Of a DNA stretch of 60,986 nucleotides, positions 25,036-33,094 are shown in pieces. The DNA is from Trichococcus palustris (GTDB lineage: Bacteria > Bacillota > Bacilli > Lactobacillales > Aerococcaceae), in NCBI RefSeq assembly GCF_900114465.1, contig NZ_FOTD01000017.1:1-60986 (forward strand), in the 5' to 3' direction. Under the pieces are notes generated by a model. That model saw nothing but the letters and a program-made list of their open reading frames with translations, made no database searches and was not told where the DNA came from. The number at the start of each line of letters is the position of its first letter. The first letter of the stretch is position 1. The translations under genes were made by a program, and so were the position numbers.

Positions 25036-25869
25036 CTACTCAGAAACCTCCATTTTTTTTCTTTTCCTTTTTCGCGTATGGGTAAAATCTGCCCGCTGGA
25101 ACGTCACGGTTGCCAGAATGAGGAACAAAATGCCGCAGCCGAATACGACCAGACCGCTCATCCACGGTTTGAATATGAAGCCATTGATGCTGAATGCCAA
25201 CCCGTTCTTAACCATCTCAGCATCGGTTCCATTGTTTTCCAAAACGATCGCCCGGAAGAACATGGTTGTGTACGTCATCGGATTCGCAAAAGACAGGTAC
25301 ACCAGAAAAGTTGGAAAGAGGTTGACCGGCACATACGCCCCCGAAAGAAAAACCAAGGGGAGGACGACTGCCTGTTCAACGATTTGATAGGTTTGCGCAT
25401 CCCGGACGAGCGTTGCCACCAACAGACCGAGCGCTGAATAGACCAATCCGACGAGGAACATGGAAAGGAAGACCAAAAGCAGGGTATGCGGCTTTTGGAA
25501 CCCCAATCCAGTGAACATCCCGATGGCAAAGATCAAAAACCCCTGCATTGTTGCGATTGTGGCACCGGCCAGCATCTGGCCAAAGGCAACTTGAAAGCGG
25601 CTGATGGGGCTGACCAGGATTTCCTTCATAAACCCCGAACCGATATCTTCGATCGTCGTCGCCGCGATATTTAAGGAGGTCTGGAATACCGTCGCAATCG
25701 TTACCCCGGCAATGACATGGCCGATGGGATTGCCTTGTAGCTGCGTTTGGAAAAGGGACGTCAAGACATAGATGAATCCGAACGGCGTCAAAATCGTGAT
25801 CAGCAGGCGCAGTCGGTCACGCATAAAATTACGCAGATTGCGCAGACACAATGCCCAGATGGCTCTCAT
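25036..25869 (-). CDS. ABC-2 type permease
   Basis: This 277-residue integral membrane protein has six hydrophobic segments in the ABC-2 arrangement. The marker region is ATTIEDIGSGFMKEILVSPISRFQVAFGQ, followed by LPLVFLSGAYVPVNLFP. It is the membrane half of a drug, lipid or polymer exporter. Its ATG overlaps the stop of the ATPase gene by 4 bp (ATGA), showing translational coupling. The C-terminus is unusually basic (FTHTRKRKRKKMEVSE). The substrate is unknown. Confidence 0.88.
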   Translation of the reverse strand: MRAIWALCLRNLRNFMRDRLRLLITILTPFGFIYVLTSLFQTQLQGNPIGHVIAGVTIATVFQTSLNIAATTIEDIGSGFMKEILVSPISRFQVAFGQMLAGATIATMQGFLIFAIGMFTGLGFQKPHTLLLVFLSMFLVGLVYSALGLLVATLVRDAQTYQIVEQAVVLPLVFLSGAYVPVNLFPTFLVYLSFANPMTYTTMFFRAIVLENNGTDAEMVKNGLAFSINGFIFKPWMSGLVVFGCGILFLILATVTFQRADFTHTRKRKRKKMEVSE

Positions 25870-26795
25870 TTCGCATCACCGCCTTCCCGAATCTCCTTAC
25901 CCGTTATTTCAAGGAAAACATCATTTAAATTGCCTTTCATAATCTCGATATCCAGAATAGTCTCTTTCAATGAATGGATCACTTCGATGAATTTCCCTAA
26001 ATCCTTCACTTCCAGGTGGAAATAACCTCCCTTTTTCTCATATGGGAATTCTCGCTGGAGAAACAGGATTTCCGCTTTCCGTTCGTTTTTTACCTTCAAT
26101 ATGGCACGGGTCTTTGTGTATTGCTCCTTCAGCGCTTGGGGCGTATCGTTGACGACAATCTTTCCGCCATCCATGATCGCCACCCGATCGCATACTTCGG
26201 CTTCTTCGATATAATGGGTCGTCAGAAAAATCGTAATATTTTTTTCTTTTTGCAGCTTCATAATATATTCCCACATGCGGTTCCGGGTCTGCGGATCCAA
26301 ACCCGTTGTCGGCTCGTCCAGGAAAAGGACTTTCGGATAATGCACCAGAGCCCGGACAATCTCGACCCGCCGCTTCATTCCTCCTGACAGGGTGGAAACC
26401 AGTTTGTTCCGCCATTCAACCAAATCGACCAAATTCAGCAGCATGCCGATGCGCTCGTCTATTTCATTTCTTGGTACACCGTAGAAAATGCAGTGGGAGA
26501 CCAGATTTTCCTGCAAAGTCATTTTTTGATCGAGCGTTGGTTCCTGAAAAACGATGCCGATTGCTTTGCGGACCTCTTTTGGCTGCTTAGAGACATCTTT
26601 TCCGTCGATCAGCAGGGTACCCGCTGTTTTATCAATCATGGTGCATAAGGTATTGATTGTCGTACTTTTCCCGGCGCCATTCGGCCCCAGAAACGCAAAG
26701 CTGCTGCCCTCCTCCACCTCAAAAGAGACATCCGCTACAGCAAGATAATCTCCATAATATTTGGAAAAACCTTTCACATCGATAATGGCTGTCAT
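25866..26795 (-). CDS. ABC transporter ATP-binding protein (DrrA-like)
   Basis: The 309-residue ATPase shows Walker A GPNGAGKST (about 36-44), the signature LSGGMKRRVEI, Walker B VLFLDEPTTGLD and the switch His in LTTHYIEEAE. A C-terminal extension of about 80 residues (VKDLGKFIEVIHSLKETILDIEIMKGNLNDVFLEITG) is typical of DrrA/CcmA-type exporters. It energises the ABC-2 permease encoded immediately downstream. It is the first gene of a three-gene minus-strand operon, with a TTGACA promoter at 26880-26909. Confidence 0.9.
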   Translation of the reverse strand: MTAIIDVKGFSKYYGDYLAVADVSFEVEEGSSFAFLGPNGAGKSTTINTLCTMIDKTAGTLLIDGKDVSKQPKEVRKAIGIVFQEPTLDQKMTLQENLVSHCIFYGVPRNEIDERIGMLLNLVDLVEWRNKLVSTLSGGMKRRVEIVRALVHYPKVLFLDEPTTGLDPQTRNRMWEYIMKLQKEKNITIFLTTHYIEEAEVCDRVAIMDGGKIVVNDTPQALKEQYTKTRAILKVKNERKAEILFLQREFPYEKKGGYFHLEVKDLGKFIEVIHSLKETILDIEIMKGNLNDVFLEITGKEIREGGDAK

Positions 26796-26874
26796 CGCCC
26801 CACCTGACTTTCCGACGCTTTCGTGTAAGCGTTATTATTTTTAAATTTACTAATGAAAAGAAGAGACCTCTTCA

Positions 26875-26909
26875 CCATAATTATGGCTATCCGACCCCTT
26901 GTTTGTCAA
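26875..26909 (-). promoter_or_regulatory. Promoter of the ABC operon with overlapping palindrome
   Basis: TTGACA (26904-26909) and CATAAT (26880-26885) are spaced 18 bp. The -10 lies inside the perfect palindrome CCATAATTATGG (26875-26886), a possible operator. Confidence 0.6.
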
Positions 26910-26960
26910 ATTTTGCGGCGGCTCAATAGCCTGCTACAGCCACTGGAAAAAGCAAAAAAC

Positions 26961-26993
26961 AGCAGGAAGCGCGTTGTTCTTCCGCTCCCTGCT
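26961..26993 (-). terminator. Terminator after the hydroxyacid dehydrogenase gene
   Basis: AGCAGGGAGCG and CGCTTCCTGCT pair on the minus strand, followed by GTTTTTTGC. Confidence 0.8.
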
Positions 26994-27003
26994 ATAACTA
27001 TTT

Positions 27004-27987
27004 TTATCCTTTGAACGGGCCGGTTTTTGCATCTTTCATCGCTAGCTGAATATAGTCGATGGAAGCATTCATTTTCGCTGTCTCCCATTCATCCAAGCTG
27101 ACGCCGTATTTTTTTTCTACGCCATTGCGTCCGATCAAGCAAGGCATACTCAGAGCTACGTCGCCGTCATGGCCATATTGTCCCCGTAAGATTGTGCAGA
27201 CAGGGTAGACACTCTTCTCATCCAACAAGACTGCTTGGGCCAACGTGATGGCAGCCTGTGCGACGCCGGCGTTCGTCCAGCCTTTTCCGTTCAGGACATC
27301 GTAGGCGGCCTTCACGACTGCAGCGCCAACTTCTTCTGGATCCAACGGTTGCACTTCAGGGAAGTAGGTGCCGAATTCATCATAGCGGATGCCGTTGATG
27401 TTCAGTCGGCTCATCACGGGGAAAGCTGTCAAGCCGTGTTCGCCCATCATATAGCCGGTGACGCTCTTCGGATCGATGCCATAATGTTGGGATACCACTT
27501 TCCTTAAGCGGGCGGAATCCAACATCGTGCCTGTACCGAATACGCGTCCTTCAGGATAGTCGAATTCGCTTGCTGCGATATAGGTCATCGTGTCCAACGG
27601 ATTTGTGATCAAGATGACGATCGCTTCTTTTGTGAATGTTGAGATCCCCGCCATGACTTCACGGATGACTTCAGCATTTATACCCGTCAAGGAGGCCCTG
27701 TCCGGTATCGCATCCGGATTGTTGTCGTCCTTCAAGACGCTTGGGCCGGCAGCCACAATGATCACGTCCGCATCGGCGCAGTCAGAATAATCGCCTGCAT
27801 GCACATCCACATTGGACATATAGGTCAATGCGGTTGCGTGCGCCTGATCCAATGCCTCACCGCGTGAAACACCTTCTAATATGTCTATTGTCGCTATTTC
27901 TGAGAAAAGTCGCAATTTCATCGCATCCGCCAAAACGTATGAACCCACGTGACCGACACCAACGACGACTAATTTATTTTTATGCAT
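27004..27987 (-). CDS. L-2-hydroxyacid dehydrogenase of the LDH/MDH family (HicDH-like)
   Basis: The 327-residue NAD-dependent dehydrogenase has the Rossmann start VVVGVGHVGSYVLADAM, the ITNPLD motif and GEHG with the catalytic His. The substrate loop (AAGPSVLKDDNNPDAIPDRASLT) is longer than in lactate dehydrogenase and lacks its usual GETR. The inserted DNNP resembles L-2-hydroxyisocaproate dehydrogenases, which reduce branched or bulky 2-oxoacids. Lactate dehydrogenase activity cannot be excluded. A GAGGGG site lies upstream of the ATG. It is monocistronic with its own terminator. Confidence 0.82.
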   Translation of the reverse strand: MHKNKLVVVGVGHVGSYVLADAMKLRLFSEIATIDILEGVSRGEALDQAHATALTYMSNVDVHAGDYSDCADADVIIVAAGPSVLKDDNNPDAIPDRASLTGINAEVIREVMAGISTFTKEAIVILITNPLDTMTYIAASEFDYPEGRVFGTGTMLDSARLRKVVSQHYGIDPKSVTGYMMGEHGLTAFPVMSRLNINGIRYDEFGTYFPEVQPLDPEEVGAAVVKAAYDVLNGKGWTNAGVAQAAITLAQAVLLDEKSVYPVCTILRGQYGHDGDVALSMPCLIGRNGVEKKYGVSLDEWETAKMNASIDYIQLAMKDAKTGPFKG

Positions 27988-28350
27988 TCTTTCCCCTCCA
28001 TCTTTAATCTAATTATCATTCTAACACCATTTTCTCATTTTTAAAATATTTCTTTTTCCTGTCGTCAAATTGTTTCCTTTTAGGGAAGGAAAATCACAGA
28101 ATGCAGTAAATCACCTAAGTTTGTCAGCTTGGATACCGGAAAAAACCATCGTAATATCTGGATATCCATCAAAGAAAGTGCATATCACTCCGTTCATTCA
28201 TCAAGCGGGATCATTTAAGGCAAACAGCGTAATTTTATTGGCAATTCCCCGATATTCACATCATTTTGTCAAATTCCCCCCAAAAGCTCTTGAATGAGAA
28301 ATGAGAACATCCAGAATATTCATGCGATTATCCGAAAAAAATAGCGGGCA

Positions 28351-28380
28351 AAGGGTCCAGGACAAATCGTCCTGGGCCTT
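28351..28380 (+). terminator. Orphan terminator-like hairpin upstream of a tetR gene
   Basis: AAGGGTCCAGGAC pairs with GTCCTGGGCCTT across AAATC and is followed by TTGCCTTTCC. No gene precedes it on the plus strand for more than 300 bp (gap 27988-28472, otherwise featureless). It could end a small RNA or attenuate the tetR message. Confidence 0.55.
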
Positions 28381-28472
28381 TTGCCTTTCCAGTGAGCGAA
28401 AACTTGCAGAAAACCAGTTGGGCATATATTATAGGAAGATAATCATAAAGAGAGAAACAGGTGTTGTAAAAG

Positions 28473-29120
28473 ATGGAGATGTTTATCGAGGCTTTAAAGA
28501 AAAAAATCCGGAGCAACGAAGGATTGTCACCCAAGATGCAGGATATCCTGGATGCCAGCGTGGCCCTATTTTCCACAAAAGGCTTCTCGAATACCAGCAC
28601 AAAAGATATCGCGCAAGCCGCAAATGTTGCGGAAGGTACGATTTATAAACATTTTGGAACGAAGGAAAACTTATTGTACGCCACTATCCTGCCGATTCTA
28701 CGGGATGCCATTTCTGAAGAAGCCATCAATCGGATTCGGATTATCCATAAGTGTCTGGAAAACACACCTTTTGAAGTTTTTGTGCGCTACATCGTCACAA
28801 AGAACGTACTGATGCCGGAGGATCATTTTCAGTCGGGAAAGATTTTCTTTACAGAGATGATCTACGACAAAGAACGCTGCAAGCAATTCGTCGATATGAT
28901 TCCGCCGGAGTTCATCCAAGAGATTTCCAGCATCCTTGACAATTACAAAGCAAAAAAAGAGATCGTCGATTGGCCCAATATCGTCATTTGGCAGTTCATC
29001 ATGAGCATCTTATCCGGACACCACCTGACCCATCACATCCTTTTACCGGATCGGAAGTGGGACAATGAATCGGACATCGACTACTTGACGCAGCAAATCG
29101 TAAAAGGCCTACAGCCTTAA
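28473..29120 (+). CDS. TetR family transcriptional regulator
   Basis: The 215-residue protein has the TetR helix-turn-helix at about 17-65 (ILDASVALFSTKGFSNTSTKDIAQAANVAEGTIYKHFGTKENLLYA), then a helical ligand-binding domain. It probably represses the adjacent MacB-type exporter, because a TetR-type palindrome covers that gene's promoter start. The first ATG has only a moderate AGGTG upstream; a second ATG two codons later is possible. Confidence 0.9.
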   Translation: MEMFIEALKKKIRSNEGLSPKMQDILDASVALFSTKGFSNTSTKDIAQAANVAEGTIYKHFGTKENLLYATILPILRDAISEEAINRIRIIHKCLENTPFEVFVRYIVTKNVLMPEDHFQSGKIFFTEMIYDKERCKQFVDMIPPEFIQEISSILDNYKAKKEIVDWPNIVIWQFIMSILSGHHLTHHILLPDRKWDNESDIDYLTQQIVKGLQP

Positions 29121-29132
29121 GAGTTTCTTACA

Positions 29133-29191
29133 TTGACGACGTTATTTTAAAAGTATATACTATCCACATGAAGTGGTGAGTAAACACTCAC
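29133..29191 (+). promoter_or_regulatory. Promoter and TetR-type operator of the MacB-like gene
   Basis: TTGACG (29133-29138), a 17-bp spacer and TATACT (29156-29161) form a near-ideal promoter. GTGAGT-AAAC-ACTCAC (29176-29191) is a perfect 6-bp-arm palindrome covering roughly +9 to +24. Binding of the upstream TetR protein would block transcription. Confidence 0.8.
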
Positions 29192-29234
29192 TCATTACCA
29201 ATTATTTTCACTCACGAGGAGGATTCCACAGCAT

Positions 29235-31244
29235 ATGTCTTTTATAGAACTGAAACACTTGAACAAATTTTACCCCATCAGCGGCGCAAAAGATTTCCAG
29301 GCCCTGAAGGACATCAATCTGTCTTTGGACAAAGGCGAACTGGTTTCCATCATCGGTGAATCCGGCAGCGGTAAATCGACCTTAATGAACCTGCTGGGCG
29401 GCTTGGACAGCCAGTTCTCCGGCGAAATCACCGTAGACGGCAAAAAGATGAGCACCTTTAAAGATCAGGATTTCGTAAACTACCACAAAGAAAAAATCGG
29501 CTTCGTCTTCCAAAGCTTCAATCTCGTTTCCCATCTATCCGTATTGGACAATGTGACGCTGGCCATGACGCTATCGAACGTCGACAAAAAAACCCGGAAT
29601 GAACGGGCAAAAGAAGTGCTCAAGCAGCTGGGCCTGGAAGAACAATACCACAAAAAACCGAGCCAGTTATCCGGCGGACAAAAACAACGGGTTGCGATTG
29701 CGCGCGCCTTGGTCAATGACCCAGATATCATCATCGCGGACGAACCGACCGGTGCCTTGGATTCGCAGACAACCGACCAAGTGTTGGACATCATTCAAGA
29801 GATCGCGAAAACCGGCAAACTGGTCATCATGGTTACCCATTCGGAAAAAGTGGCTGCCCGTTCGACCCGTGTCGTGACCATCGACGACGGGAAAATCATC
29901 GGGGACGTCCGTCAAGGCGAACTGCAGACACACGAAAATACCTTTGGATTGGAGAAAAAAGCCAAAAGTAAAAACCTTTCCTTCTTCGCAGCTATACGAT
30001 TGGCTCTTCTGAACATGAAAGAGAAACTGGGTCGGAACATCCTGATTGCTTTAGGTGGCAGCATCGGCATCATGAGCGTCATCGTGATGCTCTCGCTCGG
30101 TGCAGGGGTAAATGATTACCTGACCAAAACAATGAACGCCAACGTCAACCCTTTGGTCAGTGAGGTGAAGATGCCAATTGCGAGGGGTTCCAATGCAAGT
30201 AGCAGTGTTGCTGCAGATTCTTCCGTGATGGCCACAACACCGGCCGGAACGAGGCCTTCCGGACCACCTGCCGGCGTAACCCAATCCGATCCGTTTGCGG
30301 AAGAGAATCTGCAAGAATTACGGAACATCCCGCACGTCGCCGAACTGAATTTGGCCTACACATCCTTCACCATCGGAAGCGATAACGTCATTTATGAAGG
30401 TTCAAAATATGCCTTCATGACTTTCGGGACAACTTCCGGCATGACCGATTCCAACATTCTATATGGCACATTCCCGGCTGAAGGCGAAATACTCGTAACC
30501 GAAGGCATCGCCAATCAAATGGGCGCCACTGCGGAAGAAGCCATCGGAAAAGAAGTGACTTTGAGTGTTACCATCGACGGCGAAAAACTTGAAAAAAATT
30601 ATGTGATCAGCGGCATCTACACTGCCGGCCAATCCATCGGGGCATTTGAGTCTGTCTATATATCATCTGAGTCCTTCGATCTATTGACAGCCGAAAACAA
30701 CCTGGAAGTGAAACCGAACGTCGTATACTTGGTTTCTGACGATCCAAAAAATACGCAAGCCATCAAAGATGAAGTGGCTACATTAGGTTACCGCGGCTCT
30801 TCAGCCGATATGCTTGCTTCGACCTTTACCAAGATGTTGGATATCTTCACCTACATCCTATCCGGTGTAGCCGGTATTTCCCTGTTCGTATCAGCCATCA
30901 TGATTTTGACGGTGCTGTACATTAGCGTAGTGGAACGGACACAGGAAATCGGTGTCATCAAAGCCATCGGCGGCCGCAAAAAAGATATCCGCCGCATCTT
31001 CGTATCCGAGTCCTTCCTGATCGGTCTATTCAGCGGATTATTGGGTGTGGGCATCGCCTACCTGATCACCGTTGTCGGCAATATCATCGTTCAAAATCTG
31101 TTTGATACAGCCATCCTGAACATGACACCCGCTTTCGCCATTTTCGGAATCGTAACCAGCATCATCATCAGCATGCTCTCCGGCTTGCTGCCCGCCCAAA
31201 AAGCAGCCAGCCTCGATCCAGTCGAAGCCCTACGCCACGACTAA
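29235..31244 (+). CDS. MacB-type ABC exporter, fused ATPase and permease
   Basis: The 669-residue protein has an N-terminal LolD/MacB-type ATPase (about 1-225: [36 protein letters not shown]). A first membrane segment follows near 260, then a large extracytoplasmic MacB_PCD-like domain. Three C-terminal FtsX segments (about 535-660) include [24 protein letters not shown]. The extracytoplasmic part contains a low-complexity stretch rich in Ser, Ala, Thr and Pro ([22 protein letters not shown]). MacB-type pumps work by mechanotransmission and export peptides, antibiotics or lipids in Gram-positives. GAGGAGG lies upstream of the ATG. It is controlled with the TetR gene. Its stop codon overlaps the first linker box of the tandem hairpin array. 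Confidence 0.9.
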   Translation: MSFIELKHLNKFYPISGAKDFQALKDINLSLDKGELVSIIGESGSGKSTLMNLLGGLDSQFSGEITVDGKKMSTFKDQDFVNYHKEKIGFVFQSFNLVSHLSVLDNVTLAMTLSNVDKKTRNERAKEVLKQLGLEEQYHKKPSQLSGGQKQRVAIARALVNDPDIIIADEPTGALDSQTTDQVLDIIQEIAKTGKLVIMVTHSEKVAARSTRVVTIDDGKIIGDVRQGELQTHENTFGLEKKAKSKNLSFFAAIRLALLNMKEKLGRNILIALGGSIGIMSVIVMLSLGAGVNDYLTKTMNANVNPLVSEVKMPIARGSNASSSVAADSSVMATTPAGTRPSGPPAGVTQSDPFAEENLQELRNIPHVAELNLAYTSFTIGSDNVIYEGSKYAFMTFGTTSGMTDSNILYGTFPAEGEILVTEGIANQMGATAEEAIGKEVTLSVTIDGEKLEKNYVISGIYTAGQSIGAFESVYISSESFDLLTAENNLEVKPNVVYLVSDDPKNTQAIKDEVATLGYRGSSADMLASTFTKMLDIFTYILSGVAGISLFVSAIMILTVLYISVVERTQEIGVIKAIGGRKKDIRRIFVSESFLIGLFSGLLGVGIAYLITVVGNIIVQNLFDTAILNMTPAFAIFGIVTSIIISMLSGLLPAQKAASLDPVEALRHD

Positions 31245-31254
31245 AGGATACGAT

Positions 31255-31353
31255 GAATTGCGCTTAGAACGGAATCACTGGAGCACCTAGTACTAAAATC
31301 TGCGGTTTTCAGATTTAAGTACTAGGTGTGAAGTGACGTCCGTTCTGCAATTC
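31255..31353. repeat. Tandem hairpin unit 1
   Basis: P1 is GAATTGC (31255-31261) with GCAATTC (31347-31353). The bulge is GCTT. P2 is AGAACGGA (31266-31273) with TCCGTTCT (31339-31346). The apical stem pairs CACCTAGTACT (31284-31294) with AGTACTAGGTG (31318-31328), topped by AAATCTG/CAGATTT. Confidence 0.88.
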
Positions 31354-31378
31354 AGAGTTCAACTAAAACAGGATGTGA

Positions 31379-31477
31379 TGATTCGCGTTTAGATACCCGT
31401 ACGTTGGAGCGAAGCACGAAGGGAACCTCTTTTGTTCCCTACTTGCTTCGTGAAACGTTAGCGGTATCTGCGAATCA
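31379..31477. repeat. Tandem hairpin unit 2
   Basis: P1 is TGATTCGC (31379-31386) with GCGAATCA (31470-31477). The bulge is GTTT. P2 is AGATACC (31391-31397) with GGTATCT (31463-31469). The apical part pairs ACGTT/AACGT, CGAAGCA/TGCTTCG and AGGGAAC/GTTCCCT. Confidence 0.88.
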
Positions 31478-31499
31478 GAACTCACTAAACAGGATGTGA

Positions 31500-31600
31500 T
31501 AAATCCCACGGTAGAAATCGAGCACTAAGAAGACAACCACTAAACGGCCGGTTTTTGGCCGTGTGTGATTGTCAGCTTAGGCAGAGATTTCTGGGATTTA
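31500..31600. repeat. Tandem hairpin unit 3
   Basis: P1 is TAAATCCC (31500-31507) with GGGATTTA (31593-31600). The bulge is ACGGT. P2 is AGAAATC (31513-31519) with GATTTCT (31586-31592). The apical part pairs CTAAG/CTTAG, GACAACCAC/GTGATTGTC (one mismatch) and ACGGCC/GGCCGT. Confidence 0.88.
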
Positions 31601-31638
31601 GAACTCAACTAAAAGGATACAATGAATCCCGTTAAAAC

Positions 31639-31687
31639 AAAATAAAGGCAACCAGAACAGAATGACTGTCTTGGTTGTCTTTATTTT
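31639..31687. terminator. Bidirectional terminator after the tandem array
   Basis: AAAATAAAGGCAACC (31639-31653) pairs with GGTTGTCTTTATTTT (31673-31687), one mismatch. It directly follows the fourth linker box and separates two convergent genes. Confidence 0.85.
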
Positions 31688-31690
31688 GCC

Positions 31691-33094
31691 TTATTCCACT
31701 GAACGCAGCTGCAAATAAAATTCGTTTATTTGCCCAGCCAGCTCATCTTCTTGCATTTCTTTGAAGATGCTCATCAAGTTATGGATATACCTCAGAAGCC
31801 ATTCAAAGGAGTCTCTTTTGACGCTCTTCCCCGCCGCTGCTCCCCTTTCGATCTCTTTATGGAAATTAGCTATCCAATTATCTCCCAACACAATGTGGAC
31901 ACGTTGGATCTGTTCTTTAAAGAGCTTTTCCGCAGATAAGATTTCATCCTCCGCTAGCCACTCATTCCTGCCGGCGCTTCGATAATATTTAGGGATGAAT
32001 TCCTTGAAATAGGGATCGGATTGTTGCAACAGAAAAAAGGCTGCTTCATATTTCCCTTCCGTTATGTAATAATCCAGCAGATAGGAGACGAGGATATCCC
32101 GAAAATCAATCTCCAATTTGCGGATCACCAAATCCTTATAAGTATCATTGATCGGCACAATCTCAAGTTTGCTGTATAACGGCTGACGTGTTGCCCCCAA
32201 TACCAGTTCTTCCTTTTCCAACAAATCATGCGCTTCCTTTTTCGCCAATGTGTGCAGTCCGTTCGAACGAAAAATGACAAAGCGGATCCACTTCAATAAG
32301 GCCGCCTCTTCTTCCGGCAATTGCAAATCTGGATTCTCATCCAACACCGCTGTAAAATTTTCCATTTTTTGCACAGTATCAGGATATTTGAAACGCTGCC
32401 ATTGGATATAGCTGGACGGTTGCTTCTCATAAAGGAAGCTGACTAAAATCAGCTGCATCCATAATTTTTTTATATCGGAAGGCTTCTCCGTAGCCGCTAG
32501 TTGATCCCACAATAAAACCTCGACTTCTTCTTTTATAGCCAAGGGACTCCAACCGGCTCCCGAAGCCTCAAACCCGAATAATTGCACAAAGTCGATTGCT
32601 TTTCTGGCGGTTAATTTGTTCCCTTTTATTAATTTGTTTACGATAGGGGCAAGAATAAGATGGGACAATCCCATTTGATTTTTAAAGTAAGGGAAAATCA
32701 AATATTTTTCATTCACTCTTTTCCTCAAAATACCGCTATGAAGCGGCTGATGCCCCAATGGCCCTATTACAGGCGAAAAATCCTTCAATTCATATTCTCC
32801 TTCTATGAACTCCTCGTTCGCATAGCTGAAGGGATAGCCATCAGGGAAGTTTTGTTTATAGAAGAAGATATACCAATCGTGCGCTTCCTTAGCATCCAAC
32901 AGTAGGTTATTCACAGAAATGCTATTTTCAGCAAATTGTTTTGCGAACCTTTGGGCATCATTTGATAAGCGGTAAAAGTCATCTGCATGAGAGAAGTCCT
33001 GGAGTGTCTTTTCATTGACCGGGAACTTATTCGCCTTCACATAATCGTATAACGCATAGTAATATTCATAAAACAAAGCGTAATCGTCTTTCAT
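31691..33094 (-). CDS. Protein of unknown function, 467 residues
   Basis: I do not recognise this protein. It is soluble, with no signal peptide or membrane segment, and is rich in aromatic residues near the start (YALFYEYYYALYDYVK). It appears largely alpha-helical after about residue 140, with a Glu/Lys-rich C-terminus (MSIFKEMQEDELAGQINEFYLQLRS). A conserved-looking segment is SPVIGPLGHQPLHSGILRKRVNEKYLIFPYFKNQMGLSHLILAPIV. Start chosen at 33094, since GGAGGG lies 8 bp upstream; the frame is open to 33244 but without a site. It converges on the MacB-like gene, with the tandem hairpin array between. There are no informative operon partners. Confidence 0.65.
   Translation of the reverse strand: MKDDYALFYEYYYALYDYVKANKFPVNEKTLQDFSHADDFYRLSNDAQRFAKQFAENSISVNNLLLDAKEAHDWYIFFYKQNFPDGYPFSYANEEFIEGEYELKDFSPVIGPLGHQPLHSGILRKRVNEKYLIFPYFKNQMGLSHLILAPIVNKLIKGNKLTARKAIDFVQLFGFEASGAGWSPLAIKEEVEVLLWDQLAATEKPSDIKKLWMQLILVSFLYEKQPSSYIQWQRFKYPDTVQKMENFTAVLDENPDLQLPEEEAALLKWIRFVIFRSNGLHTLAKKEAHDLLEKEELVLGATRQPLYSKLEIVPINDTYKDLVIRKLEIDFRDILVSYLLDYYITEGKYEAAFFLLQQSDPYFKEFIPKYYRSAGRNEWLAEDEILSAEKLFKEQIQRVHIVLGDNWIANFHKEIERGAAAGKSVKRDSFEWLLRYIHNLMSIFKEMQEDELAGQINEFYLQLRSVE

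Larger units (their letters stand above)
31240..31632. repeat. Tandem array of three structured 122-124-bp units
   Basis: Four copies of a linker box ACTAAA(A)(CA)GGATRYRAT start at 31240, 31362, 31484 and 31608, giving periods of 122, 122 and 124 bp. The last three are preceded by AGARYTCA. Between boxes lie three long hairpins of the same plan but different sequence: an outer stem P1 of 7-8 bp, a 4-5-nt bulge only on the 5' side, a second stem P2 of 7-8 bp directly abutting P1 on the 3' side, an internal loop, and a variable apical hairpin. Stems differ between units yet pair perfectly within each. This indicates that structure, not sequence, is conserved. I know no named family with these features. 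Confidence 0.85.

Noticed and set aside
28301-28648. Plus-strand ORF of 115 codons
   Set aside because: It overlaps the terminator hairpin and the tetR gene in another frame.
31240-31632. CRISPR array
   Set aside because: The units are 122-124 bp long hairpins with no identical direct repeats of 24-40 bp, and there are no cas genes.
31240-31632. Integron attC-like cassette sites
   Set aside because: Imperfect palindromes are present, but the core-site heptamers do not match, and there is no integrase or cassette gene between units.
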